Shown piece by piece: positions 26,477-36,744 of a stretch of DNA of 64,000 nt (within the stretch, counting starts at the first letter, position 1; each line of letters opens with the position of its first letter). A program made the translations under genes and the position numbers. Origin of the DNA: Desulfurivibrionaceae bacterium (GTDB lineage: Bacteria; Desulfobacterota; Desulfobulbia; Desulfobulbales; VMSU01); contig JAQYVV010000003.1 in assembly GCA_030145275.1 (NCBI GenBank), forward strand, positions 62,001 to 126,000, written 5' to 3'. Under the pieces are notes generated by a model. It was given only the letters and a program-made list of their open reading frames with translations. It was not told the DNA's origin and did not search any database.

Positions 26477-29400
26477 ATGCCAAAATCTTCCAAGCCTATA
26501 GAATCAGATGCCCTGAAAGCCAATCTAATGGAGACCGCCGTAGAGGAAGTCACCATTGACGAATCGTATCACGTCCTCAGCGAGATCGTTCAGGATTACA
26601 GAGGGATCAACAAAAATATCCATGATATTTTATTTGAAATAAGTCACCCCTTCCGCAATTGGAGCATGATCCTTCCCAAACTGCGAACTTTTGCGCTGAA
26701 GCACCACCACCACTATTACAAACATGAAAAAGGCCCGGAAGCGTTCACGGGTTTTATCAACATATTTTTTGAGGCAATCAATTCGTGTCAGGAGAGCCTC
26801 AAAGATAAGGAGCCATACGGCGGCTCCTCGCATCAGGTCAGTAAAATGATCAGCCATTCTAAAAGTCCTGATACCATCATATCTTTGGCCATAGAAGGAA
26901 TGACCTCCTACCTGGAAAAACTGGTCTCCTCTTTTGATAATGATGGTGTTCTGAAATACGACACCGTTTTGGGGGATTGCTTCAGCCGCCTTGCTGGGCA
27001 GGAAGACCAGGTCCTTATGTATATGGTCCAAGGCCACCATCCCATGAAAAAAATTGGTGCGCAGCTCGAAGCGTTTGCAGATTCAAAAGCAAATCTGGAG
27101 CCAATTGTCCATCTTTTAAAACGATTATTTGCTTTGAACTACCAGTATTGGCTCCGGGAAGAGGATCCTCTACCATGGTTTAAGGCAGAGTGTGGCAGCA
27201 GTCTGGACGGCTGGGATGTGGATAATCTTTTCAGCGCCATTTCCCATGCGGCCATGGAAGAGCATCTAAAGCTCCTGGATCTGCAGAAAAAGAAGAAAAA
27301 GGGCACAGCCAAAGAGCTGCAGCGTGTTCTCACCCTGCCTTCCCATATAGACATTGTTCGGCTGTACAAAGACATACCAGCGAAGCTGCTGGCGGTCCCC
27401 TTTCCAAATGCAACCTATCCCTGTGGCGAGAGTCAGAAAGCCTGCCCCATTCTCCCAGAGGAGGTTTTAGCAAAGGCGCATGAAGCCGACCGCTTTGCTG
27501 AAAATCGCAAGCTTCTCTTCCTGTTTAGGATCATGGACACCCCCGGTCTCTACCTTATCCACGAAGAGACCCTGCGCGAAATAAACCGTAGCCTGGTTCT
27601 GCTTATCCACAAACAGACATTTGAAGAGATCGAGCAATTCCTGCTCACCACCTTCCAGCTGCTGAAACAGAATGTACGGAAATTTCCCCATACCTCCCTG
27701 CAATGTATCCAAATTCTCGGAACTGAAATATTCAATAGGGGAAGCAGCCGCCTGGTTGAGTCTTTTCTCTGGGAGGCCGTCCGTTTCGGTTTTCAATACG
27801 CAAATTTTGTCGGCATTGATGAAGACTGGCAGCCCATCGCCAATCCCGCCCACCTTGTCAACATCCGGGTTTGGCTGGCCCTGATCATCCAGGAACCCAA
27901 ATGGTGCTCAACCCTGTTTTCCGCTCTCATCATCAATCTGCACCTCTCCGGAACCTGTATAAAGGACACCGATCTCTTCCAAAGAGACATAACGGAGCTA
28001 TTAAACCACCCAATTGAACCAATCTACAACCTGGCTAAACAGTTTACCAAAATTCTGCCCGTCTTTTTTAATGAAATTGGCGCGGAAGGAGAACTGCGAG
28101 AGGTTTCCACCGAACTGGACGAGACCCACAGGCGTAAAGATGTGCTCATTCACTTTTTGAGAAAACAGAGTCATGTTGAGAGTTCAAATCTGATCGTTGA
28201 TTTTATCAAGGCAATTATCACCTTCTGGCGCAGCAGGGACAAAGAGTCGTTAGGGCATTTCCTCCCGGACGAAATCCTCTATCAGATTCAGGAAAAAGGC
28301 CCCTTTATTGACGATCTCCACATTCTGGTCAAACGGGTTTTTGAACTGCCGGATCTGGAAACGGTGGATGATTTACTCCATTGGCCTGAAAAACAGCGCC
28401 AAGCCTTTCTGGAACATCAAAAAGATTTAAACAAGGTTGAAGTGCGGCGTTTTGATCTGCTAGTCCACATGTACAATCTCTTATACGAAAAGTACAACCT
28501 TGGTCTCCAGGACCTTAGACATCAACTGGAAATAGCGGTCAAATCAGGATTCCCAGAAATGGAGGAGTTAATCGCCGACCTGGAAATATGCGACACCTTC
28601 CAATGTCTTGATGCGATACTCAGTCATCTTGAAAAACTGCAAGAAACTATTTTATGCGATCAAGAGTTTGAGGCCCGAGAGGATATTTATTACAAGAGAC
28701 ATATAGCCGTCGACATACCTTCAGTGTATGGCAGATATCGGGAGAAGAAATTTGACGCCCTCGGCCTCAGCTTCCGTCTGGAGAATCTCGCCAACATCTA
28801 TCTTGAGAAAATCCCGGAAACGGTCAATCTCTCCATTATTACCGGCGCCACCTTTATAGGTATCGTCAAGTGCCTGAATTTATACCTGCGGGCCCTGAAA
28901 ATAGATGGGATAAGCAGCAGACACCTGGAAACCTACGTTTCTCTGCTCTCCAGTTCCGTCACCATGAAACGGTTTTCATATACCCAGTACCTGGATATTT
29001 TCCGAGGCCTGTCTGAGGGGGTTAAAGACATTATCTATGCCTACTACACCAATATCCATCAAAACAACCTCTCAATAATTGTGCCCCAAGTGAGCCAGGA
29101 AAACCTCCTTACCAAGTACAGAAGCCTTTGGAAAGAAAATGACGACAAGGGGAGCCTGCACCGGGTTTCTGAGGCTTTTCTACGTGACGTGATCGCCGGC
29201 ACCTTTGGACTACAGCACCTGGACAACTTCATTACCCGAATCTACCAAACCCTTGAAAGCCAGAAAGAGGTTTTGGATGAAAAAAACCTCGACCTACTTA
29301 TGACCTACAATCCCGAGAATGTTATCAGCTTCCTGCACGAGGACAATCTGCTGACCAACAATCTGATTATGCTCGGCAATAAAGGGCACAACCTGAGCCT

Positions 29401-30853
29401 CCTTGCCCGCGACGACAAGCCAGTTCCTCCAGGGTTTATCATCACAACAGAAATTTTCCGCTGCTGGCCCGTTGTCAGCCGTTTCTCCAAGGCAAGAGAC
29501 GAGTTTATGGCCCAGATTCGTGGGTCACTCAGTACAATGGAGGAGATGACCGGCAGAAAATATGGCGACCCGGTAAACCCTCTGCTAGTTTCCGTGCGGA
29601 GCGGGGCCGCTGTTTCCATGCCGGGTATGATGGCAACCCTGCATAATGTCGGCTTAAATGAGGATATCGTCGAGGAATTTGCCCAGAAATCAGGCAAGCC
29701 CTATCTTGCCTGGGACAATTATCGCCGCTTTCTGCAATCATGGGCAATGACCAAGGGGATGGTCAGGGAAACGTTTCAAACCTTGATGAACGAGTCCAAG
29801 AAAAAACATGATGTGCAGATCAAAAGGCAGTTCACCCCTGAGCAGATGAAGGAGTTAGCCCTCAGCTATCAAAAGGCGATCCGCGGCATTGGTATTGGCA
29901 TACCTGACGATCCGTGGCTGCAATTAGTCGGCGCCATTGAACTGGTGCTTGATTCCTGGAACACCGTTAAGACAAAGGAATACCGGCATCTCATGGATGT
30001 TTCCGACTCCTGGGGCACGGCGGTGATTATTCAGACCATGGTGTTTGGAAATCTTGGCCCGGAATCAGGTAGTGGTGTCTTATTCACCGCACACCCTTAC
30101 CGCAAAGTCAGAAGGGTTGCCCTTTGGGGTGATTACGCCTCCGCTGATCAGGGAGAAGACATCGTCAGCGGCTTGGTCACCACCTATCCCATTTCAATCG
30201 AACAGGCAGAAATTGACGGGCGCTCAAAAGAGTTCGCCTTGGAAAACAGATTTCCAAAAATTTATCAGGGCCTACGTGATATCGCTCGAGAACTGGTCTA
30301 CGAAAAACACTGGAATCCACAGGATATCGAGTTCACCTTTGAAGGACCCGAGGTCTCAGATTTGTATATTCTCCAAACCAGGGACATGATAACCATCAAG
30401 AAAAAAGAAAACTTCCAGGTCTTTGAAGAAAGTACGCCCCTGAAGAAATTACTGCTTGGCAAAGGGATAGGGGTTGGGGGCAGTGCCATGTCAGGTCGGG
30501 CCGTTTTTACGGTAGAGAATATAAAAAGATTACGCCAGGAAGATCCTAACACCCCCCTCATTCTAATCAGGCAAGATACAGTACCCGAAGATATTAAAGA
30601 GATATCTCTGGCAGACGGACTGCTTACAGCACGAGGCGGCCAGACCTCCCATGCCTCAATCGTTGCCCTGCGCCTCAACAAAACCTGCGTTGTGGGCTGT
30701 AAAAACCTGAAGGTTTATGAAACCGAGGAACGATGCGAGGTCAACAAGCAGATCATTCGCTTTGGTGATGAAATAAGTATTGATGGCCGAAAAGGTCTAT
30801 TTTTGAAGGGATCACACCCGACAAAACAACAGGTTCATATTTTGCCGATTTAG
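26477..30853 (+). CDS. PPDK/PEP-synthase-like dikinase with large unknown N-terminal region
   Basis: A protein of about 1458 residues (GTG at 26465 is an alternative start). Residues 1 to about 950 are helical and match no family I recognise. From about 958 the PPDK ATP-grasp domain is present: [34 protein letters not shown] and [14 protein letters not shown]. Near 1366-1410 the swivelling phosphohistidine domain follows (PEDIKEI, then [17 protein letters not shown], His in TSHA). The protein ends there, so the C-terminal PEP/pyruvate TIM barrel of true PPDK is absent. It can plausibly form phosphohistidine from ATP, but the acceptor must be bound elsewhere, perhaps by the N-terminal region. 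It follows glgA and gap, so a carbohydrate acceptor is conceivable but unproven. Confidence 0.85.
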   Translation: MPKSSKPIESDALKANLMETAVEEVTIDESYHVLSEIVQDYRGINKNIHDILFEISHPFRNWSMILPKLRTFALKHHHHYYKHEKGPEAFTGFINIFFEAINSCQESLKDKEPYGGSSHQVSKMISHSKSPDTIISLAIEGMTSYLEKLVSSFDNDGVLKYDTVLGDCFSRLAGQEDQVLMYMVQGHHPMKKIGAQLEAFADSKANLEPIVHLLKRLFALNYQYWLREEDPLPWFKAECGSSLDGWDVDNLFSAISHAAMEEHLKLLDLQKKKKKGTAKELQRVLTLPSHIDIVRLYKDIPAKLLAVPFPNATYPCGESQKACPILPEEVLAKAHEADRFAENRKLLFLFRIMDTPGLYLIHEETLREINRSLVLLIHKQTFEEIEQFLLTTFQLLKQNVRKFPHTSLQCIQILGTEIFNRGSSRLVESFLWEAVRFGFQYANFVGIDEDWQPIANPAHLVNIRVWLALIIQEPKWCSTLFSALIINLHLSGTCIKDTDLFQRDITELLNHPIEPIYNLAKQFTKILPVFFNEIGAEGELREVSTELDETHRRKDVLIHFLRKQSHVESSNLIVDFIKAIITFWRSRDKESLGHFLPDEILYQIQEKGPFIDDLHILVKRVFELPDLETVDDLLHWPEKQRQAFLEHQKDLNKVEVRRFDLLVHMYNLLYEKYNLGLQDLRHQLEIAVKSGFPEMEELIADLEICDTFQCLDAILSHLEKLQETILCDQEFEAREDIYYKRHIAVDIPSVYGRYREKKFDALGLSFRLENLANIYLEKIPETVNLSIITGATFIGIVKCLNLYLRALKIDGISSRHLETYVSLLSSSVTMKRFSYTQYLDIFRGLSEGVKDIIYAYYTNIHQNNLSIIVPQVSQENLLTKYRSLWKENDDKGSLHRVSEAFLRDVIAGTFGLQHLDNFITRIYQTLESQKEVLDEKNLDLLMTYNPENVISFLHEDNLLTNNLIMLGNKGHNLSLLARDDKPVPPGFIITTEIFRCWPVVSRFSKARDEFMAQIRGSLSTMEEMTGRKYGDPVNPLLVSVRSGAAVSMPGMMATLHNVGLNEDIVEEFAQKSGKPYLAWDNYRRFLQSWAMTKGMVRETFQTLMNESKKKHDVQIKRQFTPEQMKELALSYQKAIRGIGIGIPDDPWLQLVGAIELVLDSWNTVKTKEYRHLMDVSDSWGTAVIIQTMVFGNLGPESGSGVLFTAHPYRKVRRVALWGDYASADQGEDIVSGLVTTYPISIEQAEIDGRSKEFALENRFPKIYQGLRDIARELVYEKHWNPQDIEFTFEGPEVSDLYILQTRDMITIKKKENFQVFEESTPLKKLLLGKGIGVGGSAMSGRAVFTVENIKRLRQEDPNTPLILIRQDTVPEDIKEISLADGLLTARGGQTSHASIVALRLNKTCVVGCKNLKVYETEERCEVNKQIIRFGDEISIDGRKGLFLKGSHPTKQQVHILPI

Positions 30854-30856
30854 GTT

Positions 30857-30990
30857 AAAGTTGAAAGTTGAAAGTTGAAAGTTGAAAGTTGAAAGTTGAA
30901 AGTTGAAAGTTGAAAGTTGAAAGTTGAAAGTTGAAAGTTGAAAGTTGAAAGTTGAAAGTTGAAAGTTGAAAGTTGAAAGTTGAAAGTTGA
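30857..30990. repeat. tandem heptamer tract, about 19 units of AAAGTTG
   Basis: An uninterrupted array of the 7-base unit AAAGTTG fills the space between the dikinase-like gene (stop at 30853) and lptF (start at 31006). Apparent ORFs across it on the minus strand are products of the repeat. On the plus strand every frame meets TGA within 21 bases, so it is not coding. Confidence 0.95.
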
Positions 30991-31005
30991 AATAACTGTA
31001 CATAC

Positions 31006-32154
31006 ATGCCCTTCATCCTATACTCATACCTGACTGCTGAAATATTGGCTCCGTTCTTTGCCAGTCTGCTCATAGTGAGCGGTGTTTTGTTCACCGGCAA
31101 ACTCATGCAGATCGTCGATATGATCTTTGCTCTTAATATCGGTTTTGCTGATTTTTTGCGGCTCTGCGCCTATATCGCCCCAAATCTCTTGCTCTTTGCC
31201 ATACCCATGGCAGGAACATTGGGTGTCATAATTGCCTTCACCCGTTTGTCCACCGACAATGAAATTATCGCCCTAAAGGCATCTGGCCTGGACCTGTACC
31301 GTCTTTTGCCACCTGTATTTCTTTTTGCCCTCGCAACAGCGCTTCTCTCAGGCTTTCTTTCGACCCAAATGATCCCGGCTGGAAATATTGCCATGAAAAG
31401 CCTTTTTGTACGACTGGCCACCGAAAAAATTGCCAAAGGCATCCAGGAAAAACGCTTCAGCGAAGGAACTGGCAACATTGTTCTCTATGTGGACAAAATT
31501 GACCCCAAGACCCAAAAATGGCAGGGGGTTTATCTATCCGATCTCAGCGATAAAGAAAATCCAGTTACCGTCATTTCCAAAAGCGGCAACCTGGCCTCGC
31601 ACATGGAGAACATGTATGTTTCACTCGACCTGGAAGACGGCACCATGCACCGTTCTGAAAATAATATTACCCAAACAATCGAGTTTGACCGCTACCAGAT
31701 CAATATTCCAATTGATCCACCAAAATCAATTGACAACACGCCTCGAAACCAGCTGGACAAAAAAACCCTCTCCCAGGCAGAACTGCTTGTACAAGTAGAA
31801 AAATTCGGAGCTAAATCGCGCAAGGGTAACAATTATCTGATTGAATATCACAAACGTATTGTCTTGGCAGCTGGTTGCTTCATCCTTTGTCTATTAGGCT
31901 TGCCCATAGCCCTGCGCAGTAAAGCCGGGCAGAGAAATATTGGCATTCCTCTGGGGCTCGTTTTTTTTATCCTCTATTTTGTAGCCATTACTGGCGCTAA
32001 GGGGGTTTGTGATAACAGTTCACTCAATGCCGGTTTTGTCATGTGGCTCCCGAATATAGTCTTTGCAATAATCACCCTGACAGTAATCTTCATTACTGCA
32101 AATGAAAAATGGGACAGCGTTCTGCGGGCAATGCAAAAATTATTCAAAAAATAA
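31006..32154 (+). CDS. lptF: LPS export permease, LptF/LptG (YjgP/YjgQ) family
   Basis: A 382-residue inner-membrane protein of the LptBFG exporter that drives LPS from the inner membrane to the Lpt bridge. An N-terminal helix pair ([18 protein letters not shown]...) is followed by [29 protein letters not shown], a hallmark of the family. A periplasmic beta-jellyroll (about residues 130-260) and three C-terminal helices complete it. LptF rather than LptG is suggested by overall pattern but not certain. No lptG is adjacent. No Shine-Dalgarno is visible; the leader is the heptamer tract. It opens the plus-strand LPS series. Confidence 0.88.
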   Translation: MPFILYSYLTAEILAPFFASLLIVSGVLFTGKLMQIVDMIFALNIGFADFLRLCAYIAPNLLLFAIPMAGTLGVIIAFTRLSTDNEIIALKASGLDLYRLLPPVFLFALATALLSGFLSTQMIPAGNIAMKSLFVRLATEKIAKGIQEKRFSEGTGNIVLYVDKIDPKTQKWQGVYLSDLSDKENPVTVISKSGNLASHMENMYVSLDLEDGTMHRSENNITQTIEFDRYQINIPIDPPKSIDNTPRNQLDKKTLSQAELLVQVEKFGAKSRKGNNYLIEYHKRIVLAAGCFILCLLGLPIALRSKAGQRNIGIPLGLVFFILYFVAITGAKGVCDNSSLNAGFVMWLPNIVFAIITLTVIFITANEKWDSVLRAMQKLFKK

Positions 32155-32427
32155 GCGACCGACGGTGAATTGCGATATATATCCTAATCCGGATAAACCG
32201 GAAATAAGTACCTTTTTGAAAAGATACAGAAAGCAACTACCTATTACCCTTCACCAAGGGCCCCTCCAAGTACTGAATCGTCTTTCCAGGCCTGTATCAA
32301 GAGCCGTTGTGGGTTCTTTCTTGGCGATACAATGTCCCCTTTTCTGCCTTGATCTTAGCAGGGGGATATAATATAACTCTATCGCCCCACAGCTCAACCA
32401 CAATACAAAAGTAAGAGGAGAACCTCG
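32155..32427. other. intergenic region with a partial hairpin-element end
   Basis: A 273-base spacer between lptF and waaA. Bases 32185-32217 repeat the flank CCGGATAAACCGG and the left end AGTACCTTT of the hairpin family, without a matching right end. The rest shows no gene. GAGGAG at 32415-32420 serves waaA. Confidence 0.55.
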
Positions 32428-33699
32428 ATTAACTATTCCGTTAAAATAGCTCTATGGATATATCAACTCCTTTGGAGTGTGGCCATACCTTGCCTACGTT
32501 ATAACAAGCGACTTCAGCATGGCTTCCAGGATAGGGTTATACAGAATCTTCCCCCTAAGGCAGATCTGTGGATTCAAGCGGCATCAGTGGGAGAGGCATT
32601 TCTGGCCTGCGAAATTCTTCAAAACATGCAGCCTGTTTACCCTGTGAAGATTTTACTGACAACATACACTCTACAGGGTATGAAAATTCTTCAATCCTGC
32701 TTCAATGAAACTTCTCCTGAGCCTGACAACATGACCGTGTTCACCTCCTATTTCCCTTTTGACAAACCGTCAATAATGGCCAAGGCTTTACATTGCATCC
32801 AGCCTAAATTGATAGTTCTGCTTGAAAGCGAACTTTGGCCCGGCTTGTTGAGTCACAGTCTAAAAGAAAAGGCAAAGGTGCTGGTAGTAAATGGAAGAAT
32901 GACTGAAAAGAGTCTGTCGAGATACAATATCTGGCCAACCTTGTGGAAAAGCCTAAGACCAACAAAGATTCTAGCAATGTCTGAAGAGGATTGTTGCCGT
33001 TTTTCAACCCTATTTGGCAAAGACATTGTTGAACTTATGCATAATATCAAATTTGATCGATTGGAACCAGTCGACACTCTGGAGAAATCAAACAATCCTC
33101 TGCTTTCCATTATTAAACCTAACAGACACTTTGTTGTGCTTGGCTCTGTAAGGCAGGAAGAGGAGACTGAAATCACCAGTATTTTGTCTAATATAACCAA
33201 CCGCAATTCCGATCTGATTATCGGTCTTTTCCCGAGGCACATGCATCGCTTAAATTTCTGGAAGAAAACTCTTGCAGAAAAGTCTCTCCCCTGGAAACTC
33301 CGTTCCGAAATAACAACACCTGTGAAAGAGGGCTGCATAGTTCTTTGGGACACAATGGGTGAGTTATCCCATGCATATAGCCTAGCAAATGCAGCCTTTG
33401 TTGGCGGCAGCCTTGCGCCTGTTGGTGGACAAAATTTTTTGGAGCCTCTTACCTTCGGCCTCAGACCAGTTATTGGCCCCCATTGGTCAAATTTTTACTG
33501 GATTGGCAAAGAAATTATAGAACAGAAACTTGTTCTTCAAGTTAATACCTGGCAGGATGTCAGTCAGCTTCTTCTTGCGAATTCTACCAATAATATTACC
33601 CGTGAAGAAACCCGAAAGGCGGTCAGGGAATACCTTCATTCCAGAAAAGGTGGGACCCAAAAAGCCTGTGAGGCAATAACTGGCTATTTGTCACCTTAA
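32428..33699 (+). CDS. waaA: 3-deoxy-D-manno-octulosonic acid (Kdo) transferase
   Basis: Transfers Kdo from CMP-Kdo to lipid IVA at the inner membrane (GT30). The 423-residue form shows the N-terminal membrane anchor, WIQAASVGEAFLACEIL, LIVLLESELWPGLL, VVNGRMTEKSL, and GGSLAPVGGQNFLEPLTFG. The conventional start would be GTG at 32479, which cuts through the anchor helix and has no ribosome-binding site. The frame is open upstream, and an ATT at 32428 lies seven bases after GAGGAG and gives the normal family length, so I favour that unusual start. The next gene, kdsB, supplies the activated sugar. Confidence 0.9.
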   Translation: MNYSVKIALWIYQLLWSVAIPCLRYNKRLQHGFQDRVIQNLPPKADLWIQAASVGEAFLACEILQNMQPVYPVKILLTTYTLQGMKILQSCFNETSPEPDNMTVFTSYFPFDKPSIMAKALHCIQPKLIVLLESELWPGLLSHSLKEKAKVLVVNGRMTEKSLSRYNIWPTLWKSLRPTKILAMSEEDCCRFSTLFGKDIVELMHNIKFDRLEPVDTLEKSNNPLLSIIKPNRHFVVLGSVRQEEETEITSILSNITNRNSDLIIGLFPRHMHRLNFWKKTLAEKSLPWKLRSEITTPVKEGCIVLWDTMGELSHAYSLANAAFVGGSLAPVGGQNFLEPLTFGLRPVIGPHWSNFYWIGKEIIEQKLVLQVNTWQDVSQLLLANSTNNITREETRKAVREYLHSRKGGTQKACEAITGYLSP

Positions 33700-33733
33700 C
33701 CATATCCAAAAACATAAGAACTGATTAGTGTTT

Positions 33734-34537
33734 ATGAATACAAAGATTATACCCGAATGTTTTGGAATAATTCCTGCCAGGTTTTCCTCCTCCCGTTTTG
33801 AAGGGAAACCCATGGCAACAATTCTGGGTAAACCGATGATATGGCATGTCTACTCAAGGGCCGTTTTATGTCAATACCTTAAAAAGGTTGTTCTTGCCAC
33901 TGATGACGAGCGCATATTTGCCACAGCAGAATCATTCAATATTCCTGTTCTAATGACTAGTAAAGATCATACCTGCGGTACAGACAGGGTCCTGGAAGCG
34001 GCACGGATTCTTAAAATCCCAGCTGATGGTGTTGTTATTAACATACAGGGAGATGAGCCCGCCCTTGAGCCAGAAATGCTCACTGAGCTTATTACCCCCT
34101 TTAAATCTCCAGAAGTCCAGGTCACCACGCTAGCCCACAAAATCAGTCAGGAGGAAGCCCGAAACCCCGACCAGGTAAAAGTAGTTCTTGGCAAAGAAAA
34201 TAGGGCCCTTTATTTTTCCAGATCACTTATCCCTTTTCCTCGAGATGGTGTTGATAGTGGATTCTATGGTCACATCGGCTTATATGCTTTCAGAATGAAA
34301 ACCCTGGAACAGTTCGTTGCTCTTGATAAGGGTGTTCTTGAAAATAAAGAAAAGCTCGAACAGCTGCGTCTGCTGGAAAATGATTTCCCGATCCATGTTG
34401 TGCCAACCCGTCATAAAGGCTTCGGTGTTGACAGGCCTGAAGATATTGCAATTGTGGAAGAGATTTTACGAAACAAATGTGCAGACCCTGAGTATCAAAA
34501 TGTAAGGCACAAAATTCTTTCAAGCCAAAATAACTAG
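33734..34537 (+). CDS. kdsB: 3-deoxy-manno-octulosonate cytidylyltransferase
   Basis: Activates Kdo with CTP to give CMP-Kdo, the donor for the enzyme of the preceding gene. The 267-residue protein contains IIPARFSSSRFEGKPM, VVLATDDERI, VINIQGDEP, YFSRSLIPFPRDG, HIGLYAFR and a C-terminal GVDRPEDI, all diagnostic. A second in-frame ATG lies two codons before the chosen start. It forms part of a tight plus-strand LPS operon. Confidence 0.96.
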   Translation: MNTKIIPECFGIIPARFSSSRFEGKPMATILGKPMIWHVYSRAVLCQYLKKVVLATDDERIFATAESFNIPVLMTSKDHTCGTDRVLEAARILKIPADGVVINIQGDEPALEPEMLTELITPFKSPEVQVTTLAHKISQEEARNPDQVKVVLGKENRALYFSRSLIPFPRDGVDSGFYGHIGLYAFRMKTLEQFVALDKGVLENKEKLEQLRLLENDFPIHVVPTRHKGFGVDRPEDIAIVEEILRNKCADPEYQNVRHKILSSQNN

Positions 34538-34556
34538 TCCGAGACCTACGATAAAA

Positions 34557-35690
34557 ATGAACCTTGCCCTCTGCCTATTTAATTATTTCCCTTTTGGTGG
34601 ATTGGAGCGTGACTTTATGTCGATCGCTCAAGAATGTCTCAAGCGGGGGCATTCAATCACTGTGTTCACGATGAAATGGGAGGGCGCTGTTCCTAAAGGG
34701 ATGAAGATTATCCTGGTTCCAGCGCCAGGAATCAGCAACCACGGAAAGGCGGCATCTTTTGTCAAAAATCTCCAAACCAGACTCACCCGGTTCGATTATG
34801 ATTTGATCGTTGGATTTAACCGAATTCCCGGTCTGGATATTTATTTTGCAGCAGATGCCTGTTACCGTGACAAAATCCAGCGCCAACGCTGTTTTCTTTC
34901 ACAAATAACGCCTCGTTATAGGATTTTATCCACCTTTGAAAAGGCTGTCTTCTCTCAAAATTCTTGCACCGAAATCATCTACCTGTCAAGCCAGGAAAAA
35001 AAGAAATACCAGCGCATATATAACACCCCTGATGCTCGGTTTCACCACGCTCCTCCCGGGGTCGACAAGCAAAGAATTCAGACCTTTTTCAATGACGAGG
35101 AGCGCCTGAAGATACGGAACGAATTAAATCTTGATAAAGACGATATCTTCCTGCTAATGATAGGCTCTCATTTCCATACCAAGGGGGTAGACAGGTCAAT
35201 TGTTGCAATGGCCTCACTACCTGTGAATATGCGGGAATCGACCTTTCTTTTTATTGTGGGAAAAGGTAATCAAAAAAAATATGAGAAATTGGCTGAAAAA
35301 TTTCGCATCGGAGGCCATGTCCGATTTATGGGAGGCCGAGATGATGCACCGCGTTTCCTTATCGGGGCAGACATACTCCTTCAGCCATCGATTATCGAAA
35401 GTGCCGGCAATACCATCGTTGAAGCCCTCGTGGCTGGAACCCCAGTGCTTGCCACCGGGACATGTGGTTATGCTGAGCATGTCATAAAAGCCAAAGCTGG
35501 GATAATTATCCCTGGAGATCCCTTTAGTCAGGAAAAAATGAACAACTCCCTGGAAGCAATGATTTCAACTTATAAGTTGGAAAAATGGCGGAAACATGCT
35601 TTAGCTTACGCTGACAGCAAAGATCTTTATAACCGGACAAGGGTCGTCACTGACCTGATAGAAAAAATAGGCGAATCAAAACGTCTATAA
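34557..35690 (+). CDS. waaG: LPS core glucosyltransferase I, WaaG-like
   Basis: A 377-residue GT4 enzyme that adds the first hexose to heptose II of the LPS inner core at the cytoplasmic face. Similarity to E. coli WaaG is visible along the whole length: FNYFPFGGLERDF, VGFNRIPGLDIYFAADACYRDK, PPGVDKQRI, SHFHTKGVDRSI, ESAGNTIVEALVAGTPVLATGTCGYAEHV. The donor sugar (UDP-glucose in E. coli) is not readable from sequence. It starts 19 bases after kdsB. Confidence 0.93.
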   Translation: MNLALCLFNYFPFGGLERDFMSIAQECLKRGHSITVFTMKWEGAVPKGMKIILVPAPGISNHGKAASFVKNLQTRLTRFDYDLIVGFNRIPGLDIYFAADACYRDKIQRQRCFLSQITPRYRILSTFEKAVFSQNSCTEIIYLSSQEKKKYQRIYNTPDARFHHAPPGVDKQRIQTFFNDEERLKIRNELNLDKDDIFLLMIGSHFHTKGVDRSIVAMASLPVNMRESTFLFIVGKGNQKKYEKLAEKFRIGGHVRFMGGRDDAPRFLIGADILLQPSIIESAGNTIVEALVAGTPVLATGTCGYAEHVIKAKAGIIIPGDPFSQEKMNNSLEAMISTYKLEKWRKHALAYADSKDLYNRTRVVTDLIEKIGESKRL

Positions 35691-35697
35691 GACATGA

Positions 35698-36633
35698 ATG
35701 GCCATGAAAAAAGCGACTCACACCGGCCCCATTTGCGTACGCCACGTTCACTCTTCCGCAGAAGAGCGCCTAGTCTGTAACAGCGACTATTTTGAAATGA
35801 TGTCCATGGCAAAACTCCTTAGCTTCGACGAAATATGGTCTTTTAGCGATGGTACGATTGTCAAACGAACAAAAAACGGAACTGTAATCCAGGCTGAAAT
35901 CTCCCTGTCTCAATCAACAAATGAACAAAAAAGAAACAAAAAGCCTCCAACAGCTTTATTCTACATCAAAAAGCACGATCAACATCTCAGCCTATGGCAG
36001 AGAATGCTTTCCATCGTCAAGCCAAACACCTTTGTAGCTGAAGGGATAAAAGAATTTGACAACTATCGTCACTTCAGAGAAAAAGGGCTGGAAACTGCCA
36101 TTCCTGTAGCCGCAGGGATGAGATTTTCTTCTTTTCTGCAGGTAGAATCCTTTTTGATTACCAAAGATTTCTTCCCATTTATTGACCTTGAGGAACTTGT
36201 CTTGAATCGTCAGGAGATTTTTTTGGGAGAACAAAATAAAGCAAAAAAAAGAAACGTTCTAGGGGCTATTGCCAATTATGCCAGACGAATGCATGATTCA
36301 GGCCTGAACCAAAAAGATTTTAACGCAACCCATGTTCTCCTGCTCAACATTGATGCACAACGGCCGACAATTGCCCTTTTCGACCTCCAGCGGGTTGACA
36401 AAAACATCTGTAACCGTTTTAGATGGCCGATCAAAGCCCTAGCTGAGTTAAACTATACGCTCCCGCAAAGTCTCTTTAGCGAGGACGATAGACAATACAT
36501 CTTTCAAAAATATTTATGCAAAAACCATTTAAATATTTTCAATAAACTGCAGTGGGCCTGGATCAGAAAAAAAACAGCAAGGATTGCAAGACACAGCAGA
36601 AAAAAAGGGCTATCCCCCAAGATGTTGGACTAA
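35698..36633 (+). CDS. waaP: LPS core heptose kinase, WaaP-like
   Basis: A 311-residue kinase of the Kdo/WaaP family that phosphorylates heptose I of the inner core. It resembles E. coli WaaP at EEIWSF-type N-terminal segments (FDEIWSFSDGTIVKRT), KNTFVAEGIKEFDNYR, and the catalytic loop MHDSGLNQKDFNATHVLL, where WaaP has HDAGINHRDFY. The expected catalytic Asp is present. ALFDLQRV is the metal-binding region. It lies seven bases after waaG, an order shared with enterobacterial core operons. Confidence 0.9.
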   Translation: MAMKKATHTGPICVRHVHSSAEERLVCNSDYFEMMSMAKLLSFDEIWSFSDGTIVKRTKNGTVIQAEISLSQSTNEQKRNKKPPTALFYIKKHDQHLSLWQRMLSIVKPNTFVAEGIKEFDNYRHFREKGLETAIPVAAGMRFSSFLQVESFLITKDFFPFIDLEELVLNRQEIFLGEQNKAKKRNVLGAIANYARRMHDSGLNQKDFNATHVLLLNIDAQRPTIALFDLQRVDKNICNRFRWPIKALAELNYTLPQSLFSEDDRQYIFQKYLCKNHLNIFNKLQWAWIRKKTARIARHSRKKGLSPKMLD

Positions 36634-36744
36634 TAAAAAATATGTAGGTGTTTCAGGGGGTTATGCATTCTTGGGTGTACTTAATTGATCGCTAACAAAA
36701 ATATAATTGGCACATAACTTCATTATTAAGGTCAGCATTTTCAC

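Noticed and set aside
26477..30853. Plant-type glucan water dikinase
   Set aside because: Size and proximity to glgA are suggestive, but the domain order (ATP-grasp then phosphohistidine) is that of PPDK, not of glucan water dikinase.
30857..30990. Possible CRISPR array
   Set aside because: Direct tandem 7-base units without spacers; no cas gene in the window.
30812..31106. Minus-strand ORFs with repeated STFNFQL segments
   Set aside because: They are translations of the tandem heptamer tract, whose 21-base super-period is open on that strand; there is no ribosome-binding site.
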